Positions 56,747 to 64,000 of a stretch of DNA of 64,000 bases are shown here, piece after piece. The position numbers were made by a program, and so were the translations under genes. The stretch spans positions 1 to 64,000 of the forward strand of contig NZ_JAUNXI010000010.1 in the NCBI RefSeq assembly GCF_030539875.1. The letters run 5' to 3'. The notes below the pieces were generated by a model, which ran no database searches, was not told the origin of the DNA, and was given only the letters and a program-made list of their open reading frames with translations. This stretch comes from Methanobrevibacter sp. Its GTDB lineage: Archaea > Methanobacteriota > Methanobacteria > Methanobacteriales > Methanobacteriaceae. Position 1 is the stretch's first letter. Each line of letters starts with the position of its first letter.

Positions 56747-56933
56747 TTAATAACTCCTTAAAAATCAATATCAGAAAATAGTTAAATTTTCATAACAATA
56801 ATATTATATCATTAATGATTAAAAAGCTTTTGGAAATGAAAAATTTGAGTTCTTTCAAAAATTTAAGTGATTTTTAGTAAATCGCATTGTCTTCGTCCCA
56901 ATACTTTAATTTTAAATCAAATCTTTTTAAAAT

Positions 56934-58049
56934 TCATTTATCTGTTTTTAATAATTTTTTTATGTGTTTTGAGAAGTTTTTTAGGAAGCAATTGTCAATT
57001 TTATTGGATGTGATTGCAATTTTTGAGTCGATGAGGTAATTCGTAAGTTTTTTAAATTTAGGAATTATCAAATTAGATGGTAATTTACGAATAACTGATG
57101 GAACGTTTGAATCTAAATAAAATATTTTGTTTCTTTTTTCTTTAGCATTATTCATTGAATCAGTATCAATAATATCGAAAAATATTCTTTATAGTCTTGA
57201 ATTATTTTTATTTCTTCTTTAGAAGTGTTGTTTTTAGCAATATGGTCTCTAATTTCCCTGTTCATTAATTGTTTTGTGTGAAATGTGCAGAATTGTTGTT
57301 TAATTTATAATCTATCAATTGCTACTCTTTATTCTTGTTTTAAATCAGTCATTATACAATTTTTCTTTTGATTACTTAGTGATTGATTTAAAATGTTGTA
57401 TACGTTGTCCACTGCCTCTGAATCGACCAATTCTTTGGCCACTTTTGTATTTAGTTCTAAGTCGAATAAAACTAAAAGATACATCAAATTTCCATTCTTT
57501 TTAACCCAAATAACATCAAATAAATAATATCCAGAAAAACTCCAATTTTCATGCTTAATTTCATATTCTGACTTTAAAAATAATGTTTTCTATACTCTGA
57601 TTTGAGATTTCAATGTTATGTTCTTTTTTTAAAGAATTACAAATTTTATGAAGACTTCCATTAAAATAACTGCATAAATACCCAATATATTCAATTACAG
57701 GAATAATATATTAGCATTTTCATTAACAATACTTGTTAAATCAGCATAGATTACATGGCCACATTTATTACATTTATATTTCTGTACAACACAGTTTTGT
57801 TCCCCAATTGTTAAAAAAAAATTAATTTTCTATAATAAATACCATTTTTAACAACATCCCTAGAACCACTGGATTAAAATACTCATCACCATTTCTTGAA
57901 ACAAACAAAGAATCATCAATAGATTGACATCCATTTCAAGTTTTATCCTCATCTGTACGAAATCATGAAAACTCTGGAACAAAATCACAAAATTTAAATT
58001 GTTTATCAAATAAAATACAACTTTAGGCTTTTATATTTACTGTAGACAT
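56934..58049 (-). pseudogene. Decayed DDE-type transposase
   Basis: Joined across frames the minus strand reads as one transposase: DDSLFVSRNGDEYFNP, then KNGIYYRKL, a zinc ribbon QKYKCNKCGHVIYADLTSIV, PVIEYIGYLCSYFNGSLHKI, SNQSIENI, a DDE-like core (GYYLFDVIWVKKNGNLMYLL, then VLFDL and IMTDLKQE), QFCTFHTKQL, and a C-terminal stretch from 57155 to 56934. At least four in-frame stops and three or more frameshifts interrupt it, some at T runs. No terminal inverted repeats or target duplication were recognised. The likely original start is the ATG at 58049. Confidence 0.8.
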
Positions 58050-58149
58050 ATTAATATATTATCTTCACTTATTATATTAATTTTAATACTTCTAAATTAA
58101 AAATAAAGGAAAAATAGAACAGAAAAAATGTTGCTCCAAAAAATTAATT

Positions 58150-58524
58150 TCAATCCAAATCACTTAAGTTTTTGAAAGAGCCATCTCTTCCAAATTTGAT
58201 TATTACTATGGTAATTATAAATAGTATTAATAAAATCAATCCAAACCAATTAAAATACCAAAAAATTGAAAATAAACAAATAACACTATATAAAATACAT
58301 AATTGATTATTATTTTTAATTTTATATGATGATATGTAAATAATTAATGACAATGAGATGTCAACAATAGTGGTTATAATTAATGGCATTATCAAATCAA
58401 TATCAAAAAGTTCATTAAGATTAAATCTAACTACCATAAATATAATAAATAAAATCCACAAAATAATATACATTAAAGCAATATATCTTGCTAATTGACG
58501 ACCTTTATTCTTTCCTACAAACAT
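58150..58524 (-). CDS. Small multi-pass membrane protein, 124 aa
   Basis: Four predicted hydrophobic segments, beginning after the basic start MFVGKNKGRQLARYI. No family recognised. A strong GGAGGTAAT site overlaps the end of the upstream membrane-protein gene, so the two are coupled. Lies in the low-GC island beside a transposase relic. Confidence 0.65.
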   Translation of the reverse strand: MFVGKNKGRQLARYIALMYIILWILFIIFMVVRFNLNELFDIDLIMPLIITTIVDISLSLIIYISSYKIKNNNQLCILYSVICLFSIFWYFNWFGLILLILFIITIVIIKFGRDGSFKNLSDLD

Positions 58525-58528
58525 GTTA

Positions 58529-59299
58529 TTACCTCCACATCATTGATATTAATAATGTGGTTGTTAAAATTAATGATAAAAATGCATATTTTTTAAATCC
58601 TTTTTGTGTTTTTAATTCAAATGGAATTATGTTATTAATTTTATCTGGAGACAGTACAAAGCAAAATAAACAGAATGATAGTAAAAAATAAAATAAACTA
58701 TGATTCAAAGACATTCCATTTTGAAAAATACTTTTAAATATCCATAAAAGTGAAATGCCCATTGGACCATTACAAACCATAAGAGATAACATATAATAAT
58801 AGAATGGATGATACCCAAAAGTCATGCTATTTTTAAGGTCATTTAAATACTCTCTGCTTTCATTATTATATACATTTAATTTCAAAAACATAAATATTGG
58901 TGGGAAAAATTCTATTAAACTAAAAGCAATAGAGGAATACAAACCGCCCTGTTTAAAAGCTAAAATTCCAATACAAGTAGATAATAATCCACTAACTCCA
59001 AATAGAATGAAAACCATTCCCTGATATGAAATTCCTGGATGCATCATATCGAATAAGACATATTTTCCATTTAAATAATCACGTTTATAAATAATTAAAA
59101 TTATTATCAGTGATGAAAAAGATAAACCCATAAATGAAATTAATAAATAACTAAAATCTCCAATTAAAAAAGTAATGAAAACTGAAGTAATGAATGATAA
59201 GAATTCACATTCTATAATTAAACCCAATGCATAATATTTTAGTTCATATGAATTCAAATCTCTCCAACTAGTCCTCATAATCTCAGCGAATGATTTCAT
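58529..59299 (-). CDS. Multi-pass membrane protein, 256 aa
   Basis: About seven hydrophobic segments with short loops. The ATG at 59299 (MKSFAEIMRTSWRDLNSYEL) is chosen because upstream in-frame codons overlap the preceding pseudogene. No family recognised. Together with the 124-aa gene it directly follows the remnant of a large surface protein and may have served it, for example in export or self-protection; this is speculation. Confidence 0.65.
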   Translation of the reverse strand: MKSFAEIMRTSWRDLNSYELKYYALGLIIECEFLSFITSVFITFLIGDFSYLLISFMGLSFSSLIIILIIYKRDYLNGKYVLFDMMHPGISYQGMVFILFGVSGLLSTCIGILAFKQGGLYSSIAFSLIEFFPPIFMFLKLNVYNNESREYLNDLKNSMTFGYHPFYYYMLSLMVCNGPMGISLLWIFKSIFQNGMSLNHSLFYFLLSFCLFCFVLSPDKINNIIPFELKTQKGFKKYAFLSLILTTTLLISMMWR

Positions 59300-59312
59300 A
59301 ATATACACTATT

Positions 59313-60450
59313 TTATTTATTTTCAATTGCATCTTTAAATACTTGAGGAATAATATTAGTATTGAAAAAAATAATTATTTGATCAATAACTGAATCATCA
59401 TAATTGTTTTTTAATATTAACTCAATTGGACCATATCTAATCAAATTCTCATCAATATTGATTGAAGTTATAGTTGCAATTTTTCCTCCTTTTGAAAGTA
59501 TTATTCGCTCAACCGTAACTTTGGTAATTTGGGTGCCTATTTTTAAAGAACCTCCTAGCCCAATAAAAGATAAAACATTATCTAAAAGGAAAAATGCTGC
59601 ATCAATATATGTTATTTCCCCATCCAATAATCCATCAGCATATAATAATCCAACTTCTCCTGATGCAAATAAAAATATTCCGCAATAGATAATGGAATAT
59701 CTCCTGTAATTAATCCACCTGCTGTAAGAGTAATGCCTGCTGAAACTAACTCTCCACCTACAATTCCCACAATTAAATTAGTAAAAAACGATTCCACTTC
59801 AGATTCATCATTTCCAAGAGGATTATTGAATAAAATACTATTTATTAATAATTCTCAACTGATTCTAAATCAGAATACTCATTACTTGATTTATTTAATA
59901 TTTTTTCACCGTATTTCCATGCATTTTCGGTAATATTGTCATGATAACAGGGCATTGTTCCTAGTAACCCATAATTGCTAAAGTAATCCCGTACAATATC
60001 AGTTTCCAAATCTAAAAACCATAAATTACTATTATCATAAGCATGTTTGATAAAAATATAACCATTGCTTGTGAAAATCTCCAGAGTTTCATTGTTCATA
60101 TAACTTTCAATTAAACCAAGAGTAACACTGCCAATCTTTGTGGTATTCCATACATTATTACCCACCAATTGTTCAACTAAACTGAAACTGAAACTTGTAG
60201 CAAAATTAAACTTCCAAACATCACTATGGTTTCCTATTGTTTCACGACCCATATTATGGTCAGACTCACCAGTAATATACAAACTGTTATAATCATTACA
60301 TAATGAAACACATACAGGACTGATACGCTCCCATGTTACATTAAAATTACTTGCTGATCCATCAGCAACACAATCATTTTCATAAATCACAAGCAAAGGT
60401 GTTAAAAAAGTACCATATGCCGCTTTCATCAAACCAGGACCATATAAATC
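59313..60450 (-). pseudogene. Frameshifted, 5'-truncated remnant of a large surface protein
   Basis: Three minus-strand frames join into one product. Frame A (60450-59845) has GPGLMKAAYGTFLTPLLVIY, NFNVTWERISPVCVSLCND and MGRETIGNHSDVWKFNFATS. Frame B (about 59858-59612) has NPLGNDESEVESFFTNLIVG and GGELVSAGITLTAGGLITGD. Frame C (to 59313) has SGEVGLLYADGLLDGEITYI and FIGLGGSLKIGTQITKVTVE. Shifts fall near 59858 and 59690; both continue the protein sensibly. No start or signal peptide remains. It resembles the C-terminal part of Methanobrevibacter adhesin-like proteins, recalled without a search. Confidence 0.65.
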
Positions 60451-60469
60451 TTTTTAATCAAAACCAATA

Positions 60470-60649
60470 TTATAAATACATACTTAAATCGTTTTTGGGG
60501 AAGAGAACATAGGAATATATTAAAAAAAAAAATACTGCCCATGTTAAAAAGAATGCTTTGAAATTCAATTCACGATTAAAAAGGACATAACAATTATTCG
60601 ACAGATAATCATGAAACAACAGTAAAATTCCATCCGAAATCAAGATCAT
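60470..60649 (-). CDS. Possible small hydrophobic protein, 59 aa
   Basis: A frame starting MILISDGILLLFHDYLSNNC with two hydrophobic segments and ending PKNDLSMYL. The frame is open for about 30 codons further upstream, also hydrophobic (SVFIVFGYFIIVYHSIESFI), but has no ATG, GTG or TTG there. It could be a short membrane protein, or the tail of a membrane protein whose start was lost by a frameshift in the nearby T run. No ribosome site. Confidence 0.3.
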   Translation of the reverse strand: MILISDGILLLFHDYLSNNCYVLFNRELNFKAFFLTWAVFFFLIYSYVLFPKNDLSMYL

Positions 60650-60737
60650 GGCAATAAAACTTTCAATTGAATGATAAACAATAATGAAATAACCAAATAC
60701 AATAAAAACACTTATATGATAATAAAAAAGAATAAAA

Positions 60738-61325
60738 TCAACGTAACTTCAACGGGTGATTTTCACACATCGGGTCCTTAATAATATTTCTTTTCTGATG
60801 GTATTTCAAAAAGTAAAGCATCCACTGGTTGGAAAGTTCGCGAAGGGATGAATCGTCTAACCTTTCAAATGGTGAGAAGAAGTCCATCTGATCTCCCCCA
60901 ACGGCAATAGCTATCTCATCTGTTTCAATCAACATGAAAAAGTCATTTCGGATATTGTGAATGTCAAAATCTTCAACAACAGAAACTGTTTTTTCTTTTT
61001 TATAATTATGGTAAAAGGTATTTAAGTATTCGAAATCTATGAATTTAATATCCCTGACCTTAAACAATACTTCCTCACTTAACAGATGATGTTTATAGTT
61101 ATATTTTGACAGAAAATCAATATCCCATATATTATTGTAAAAGGCTGAGAAAAAAGAATCTTGGGCAAATCTGACAACCAGAGAAAAGCTCTCATCCATT
61201 CTCGGAGTCCCGAGTTCCACATCCATAAACTGCAAATAAATTGAATCTTGAGAAATTTCAATTGAAACTAATTTACCGGAATTAATAATAACATCCCGAA
61301 TTAACTTTAAAGACCTTGTATTCAT
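60738..61325 (-). CDS. Hypothetical protein, 195 aa, third gene after dapL
   Basis: Starts MNTRSLKLIRDVIINSGKLV. Soluble, rich in aromatic and acidic residues (FAQDSFFSAFYNNIWDIDFL, FMLIETDEIAIAVGGDQMDF). The ATG at 61325 overlaps the preceding gene's last bases with AGGTGTTAGG before it; a longer frame up to 61445 lies wholly inside that gene and is rejected. No family recognised. Its coupling to the two preceding genes suggests a shared role. Confidence 0.7.
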   Translation of the reverse strand: MNTRSLKLIRDVIINSGKLVSIEISQDSIYLQFMDVELGTPRMDESFSLVVRFAQDSFFSAFYNNIWDIDFLSKYNYKHHLLSEEVLFKVRDIKFIDFEYLNTFYHNYKKEKTVSVVEDFDIHNIRNDFFMLIETDEIAIAVGGDQMDFFSPFERLDDSSLRELSNQWMLYFLKYHQKRNIIKDPMCENHPLKLR

Positions 61326-61326
61326 C

Positions 61327-61917
61327 CTAACACCTATTCTTAACGAAAACTTCATATGCCCCTTCAATTTCATATTCCTTTTCGGGACTATATGACTTAT
61401 CCCACTTGAAGGGGTTAATTTCAATTTGATTGTTAATAGACTCATCCCAATTAATAGAGAAATTTTCCTCTTTCAGATATTTGAAAACGGTTTTACCGAT
61501 TTCAAGTGCCTTATCTTCATTATTTTCAAAATCACCAAATGTTATTTTTAATTTGCTGTCAAAAACAGCTTCCTCAACATCTTCAAAAGTATAAAAACAA
61601 AAACCTTCAGCTGAGAATTTATTATTATTCAGATGGACAAACAGTTCAAATGCATCGTTTACCCCCTCTTTGATATCATAGCCGCAATTATGAACAGCTA
61701 CAATGCCTTCACAAGCCAGGCCATTAAATGCATTTTCTAATTTTGCAAAGTTTTCATTTGAAAAATTATTAGAAGAAACAGAAAGACAGGACAAATCAAT
61801 ATCCTCATCAATAAACTGGTCTTCCAGTATCTCCATCATTTCCTCATTGTCAAAAAATCCGGATTTAGCAAGCAAATCTTTCATATATTCAAATTCATCA
61901 GCTAAATCTTGATTCAT
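61327..61917 (-). CDS. DUF6891-like protein, 196 aa
   Basis: Starts MNQDLADEFEYMKDLLAKSG after AGTGAT. The centre has CEGIVAVHNCGYDIKEGVND, then GFCFYTFEDVEEAVFDSKLK with ITFGDF, and FSINWDESINNQIEI near the end. This matches my memory of DUF6891, in which a phrase like G-x-x-F-Y-x-x-x-D-x-x-x-A is followed by an L-x-(I/L)-x-F-G strand and a W-D/N motif. Function unknown. It lies 7 bp after the DUF6882-like gene. Confidence 0.6.
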   Translation of the reverse strand: MNQDLADEFEYMKDLLAKSGFFDNEEMMEILEDQFIDEDIDLSCLSVSSNNFSNENFAKLENAFNGLACEGIVAVHNCGYDIKEGVNDAFELFVHLNNNKFSAEGFCFYTFEDVEEAVFDSKLKITFGDFENNEDKALEIGKTVFKYLKEENFSINWDESINNQIEINPFKWDKSYSPEKEYEIEGAYEVFVKNRC

Positions 61918-61924
61918 AAAATCA

Positions 61925-62614
61925 CTATTCCTCATCACCAAACATTAAAATACGGGTGATATTTCCTCTTTCAGTAAATCCTGCCATAACGCGGGCTTCG
62001 CCAATTTTGGCTAGATAAAATTCATCGTGAGGTTTAAAGCTATATCCTTTAAGCTTTGTATATGCTTCAAAAGCTACTTTCGGGAAAACATTGAAATTCT
62101 TTTGGAAAGTGTAGAAAGTATCTCTAAACTTTTCAACAGAATTATTTTCCTCGATTGAATCGGACTTGACTGCTACAAAAATATCCAATCCATCATCTGA
62201 AACTGCATAATAACCGTCAAAGCCTAAAATAGAGGTTGAAGCCATGGCAATAGTATGGCAAAAATCAAAATCTGCTTGAATTAATGGGGAGTTGAATTCA
62301 GGAACTTCAAATTTATCTCCAATTTCTTTGATTTCTAATGCGGAGAGAATTAAATCTTTACCAAAGATATCTTCATTATCCCATGCCCATGCCCACTGAT
62401 TTAAATCCTGTGAGTAGAAACCTAGTATTTGAACAGGCATTTCAATATCATTGAAGGAAATTACAGCATTTTCTATATCCAAATCTCCAATGGTCTCACC
62501 AATCAATTCTGACAGGTTTTCCTGTTTGTCAAGGGCTAGTGCCCCATACTTTGATAAAATTGTTTTAAATGAGTCGCCTTCTTCGATTGCTATTTCTTTT
62601 TCTATTGTTTTCAA
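61925..62614 (-). CDS. DUF6882-like protein, 229 aa
   Basis: Contains the tryptophan-rich LNQWAWAWDNEDIFGKDLI characteristic of DUF6882, followed by FCHTIAMASTSILGFDGYY and a C-terminal GEARVMAGFTERGNITRILM. The best start is a TTG at 62614 (MKTIEKEIAIEEGDSFKTIL), with AGGTG six bases before it; the GTG at 62623 overlaps that site. It follows dapL with almost no gap, so it probably shares its promoter. Function unknown. Confidence 0.65.
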   Translation of the reverse strand: MKTIEKEIAIEEGDSFKTILSKYGALALDKQENLSELIGETIGDLDIENAVISFNDIEMPVQILGFYSQDLNQWAWAWDNEDIFGKDLILSALEIKEIGDKFEVPEFNSPLIQADFDFCHTIAMASTSILGFDGYYAVSDDGLDIFVAVKSDSIEENNSVEKFRDTFYTFQKNFNVFPKVAFEAYTKLKGYSFKPHDEFYLAKIGEARVMAGFTERGNITRILMFGDEE

Positions 62615-62623
62615 TTTAAACAC

Positions 62624-63853
62624 CTAAAATTCTAATTTTGAAATTCTGTCCATTGCCTCTTTAGTATTTTCCAACGTATTAAATGCAGTAAGTCTCAAAT
62701 AACCTTCACCGCTTGGACCAAATCCTGAACCTGGAGTTCCAATTACGTTTGCCTCATTTAACAATAAATCGAAAAATGCCCATGAATCCATGTTGTTTGG
62801 AGTTTTAACCCAGATGTATGGTGAGCTTATTCCTCCATAAACTTCCAAACCTATATCGGACAAACTTTCGCGAATAATCTTTGCATTTGCCATGTAATAG
62901 TCAATGACTTGCCTAATTTCCTTTTGACCTTCCTCAGAATAGGTGGCTTCTGCTGCTTTTTGCACAGGATAAGACACACCATTGAATTTAGTTGTTTGTC
63001 TTCTACTCCACAACGGATTAATTTCAACTTCCCCTCCTTCACTGTCATATCCTACTAACTGTTTTGGAACAACTGTGTATGCGCAACGGGTTCCTGTAAA
63101 TCCTGCAGTTTTTGAAAAGCTTTTAAATTCAATAGCTACTTCTTTTGCACCTTCAATTTCATAAATACTGTGAGGAACATTATCTTCATTAATAAATGCT
63201 TCATAGGCAGCGTCAAATAAAATAATGGCTTTGTTTTCTTTTGCATAATCAACAAATACTTTTAACTGATCCTTGGTTAAAGTGGTTCCGGTCGGATTGT
63301 TCGGATAGCATAAATAAATAATATCAACAGGTTCGGACGGCAACTCCGGAATGAATGCATTTTCAGCATTGCATTTAAGGTAGGTTAAACCTTCATAAAC
63401 ACCATCTTTCATCTCACCTGTTCTTCCGGCCATCACATTGGTATCAACATATACTGTATAAACCGGATCGGTTACTGCGATTTTATTGTCAATGCCGAAT
63501 ATTTCCTGAATATTACCGGTATCACATTTAGCACCGTCGCTGATGAATACTTCTGAAGTGTCAATGTCAACACCGTATTTTTTATAGTCGTCTTTAATAG
63601 CCTGTGCTAAAAATTCATAACCTTGTTCCGGCCCATAACCCATGAATGTATCGGCATTTCCCATCTCCTCAACAGCCTCACTGAATGCTTTTACAACAGA
63701 AGGAACTAATGGCTTAGTAACATCCCCAATGCCCATTTTTATTACATTGGCATCAGGATTCTGTTTTATAAATTCCGCTTCTCTTCTAGCTACTTCAACA
63801 AAAAGATAACTGCTTTTTAATTTAAGATAATTCTCATTGATTTTAACTACCAT
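62624..63853 (-). CDS. dapL: LL-diaminopimelate aminotransferase
   Basis: A PLP enzyme converting tetrahydrodipicolinate directly to LL-diaminopimelate for lysine, the short route used by methanogens. [58 protein letters not shown] and the PLP-lysine region [17 protein letters not shown] are family marks, and 409 aa is typical. GAGGATTAAT precedes the ATG. It leads a run of four genes. Confidence 0.97.
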   Translation of the reverse strand: MVVKINENYLKLKSSYLFVEVARREAEFIKQNPDANVIKMGIGDVTKPLVPSVVKAFSEAVEEMGNADTFMGYGPEQGYEFLAQAIKDDYKKYGVDIDTSEVFISDGAKCDTGNIQEIFGIDNKIAVTDPVYTVYVDTNVMAGRTGEMKDGVYEGLTYLKCNAENAFIPELPSEPVDIIYLCYPNNPTGTTLTKDQLKVFVDYAKENKAIILFDAAYEAFINEDNVPHSIYEIEGAKEVAIEFKSFSKTAGFTGTRCAYTVVPKQLVGYDSEGGEVEINPLWSRRQTTKFNGVSYPVQKAAEATYSEEGQKEIRQVIDYYMANAKIIRESLSDIGLEVYGGISSPYIWVKTPNNMDSWAFFDLLLNEANVIGTPGSGFGPSGEGYLRLTAFNTLENTKEAMDRISKLEF

Positions 63854-63869
63854 TATTAATCCTCATAAT

Positions 63870-63925
63870 AAATTATTAATCTAATATATATTTTATTTAA
63901 GCATATATAAAATAATTGTTAAATT
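63870..63925 (-). promoter_or_regulatory. dapL: Promoter region of dapL
   Basis: On the minus strand TTTTATATATGC and AAAATATATATTAG stand about 30-60 bp before the dapL ATG, either of which could be the TATA box. The rest of the window to 64000 is AT-rich with no gene. Confidence 0.4.
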
Positions 63926-64000
63926 AAAAATCATGTTGAATAAAAATTAATTTATAAAAAAAGTTTTTCTTCAACATGGATAAAAAAAGAAAGTGTGAAA

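Noticed and set aside
57319-57504. 61-codon plus-strand open frame
   Set aside because: It is antisense to the recognisable transposase pseudogene and has no start context.
61326-61445. Longer form of the 195-aa protein
   Set aside because: The extension lies entirely within the DUF6891-like gene in another frame; the ATG at 61325 has a better context.

Overview
The window comes from a methanogenic archaeon of the order Methanobacteriales, most likely Methanobrevibacter or a close relative. The support is archaeosine tRNA-guanine transglycosylase (TgtA), an archaeal-type PheS, SRP19, ribosomal protein S8e, the small piece of the split family-B DNA polymerase known from Methanobacteriales, short archaeal PurA, ADP-forming acetyl-CoA synthetase, DUF447 and DUF2121 proteins, an Ig-repeat adhesin-like protein, low GC, GGTGAT/GGAGG ribosome sites and T-tract terminators. 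Genus-level placement is inference.

Layout. 0-5.6 kb: a tRNA-Gly cut by the window edge, then tgtA, a methyltransferase and a polysaccharide flippase on the minus strand, with a divergent MnmC-like methyltransferase. 5.6-7.5 kb: a secreted Ig-repeat adhesin. 7.8-12 kb: a minus-strand operon purC-purS-purQ-cobA-glmS. 12-15 kb: small membrane-anchored proteins, a decayed DUF4143 ATPase tail and a sodium-dependent (NSS) transporter. 15-25.8 kb: the most interesting part, two divergent operons. The left one encodes a cytidylyltransferase/PEP mutase fusion, a metallophosphoesterase, an epimerase, a LicC-like nucleotidyltransferase, an unassigned Rossmann dehydrogenase, phosphonopyruvate decarboxylase and a LicD transferase. 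The right one encodes LicD, a GpsA-like dehydrogenase, an IspD/TarI-like cytidylyltransferase and a membrane acyltransferase. Together they look like a system that makes and activates phosphonate and polyol-phosphate groups and transfers them to a surface glycan. A glycosyltransferase and UDP-galactopyranose mutase follow at 26.9-29.1 kb.

26-51 kb is mostly housekeeping: hemD, srp19, a DHH nuclease, a DEAD helicase, a radical SAM protein, a solitary Cas4-like nuclease, a degenerate thermonuclease, hypE, rps8e, polB2, xth, pheS, hemB with a CitG-like protein, aroC and acd. 51.8-54.5 kb holds a TrmB-type regulator divergent from an ABC-2 exporter, with an inverted repeat around the exporter's TATA box. 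54.6-56.7 kb has an orphan substrate-binding protein and purA.

56.9-61.3 kb is a decaying accessory island: a transposase pseudogene with many stops and frameshifts, a frameshifted remnant of a large surface protein, two linked membrane proteins and a short hydrophobic frame. The window closes with dapL and three downstream hypothetical genes, two of which resemble DUF6882 and DUF6891. No CRISPR array, rRNA or intact insertion sequence was seen. Family names come from motif recognition by eye; no database search was run.
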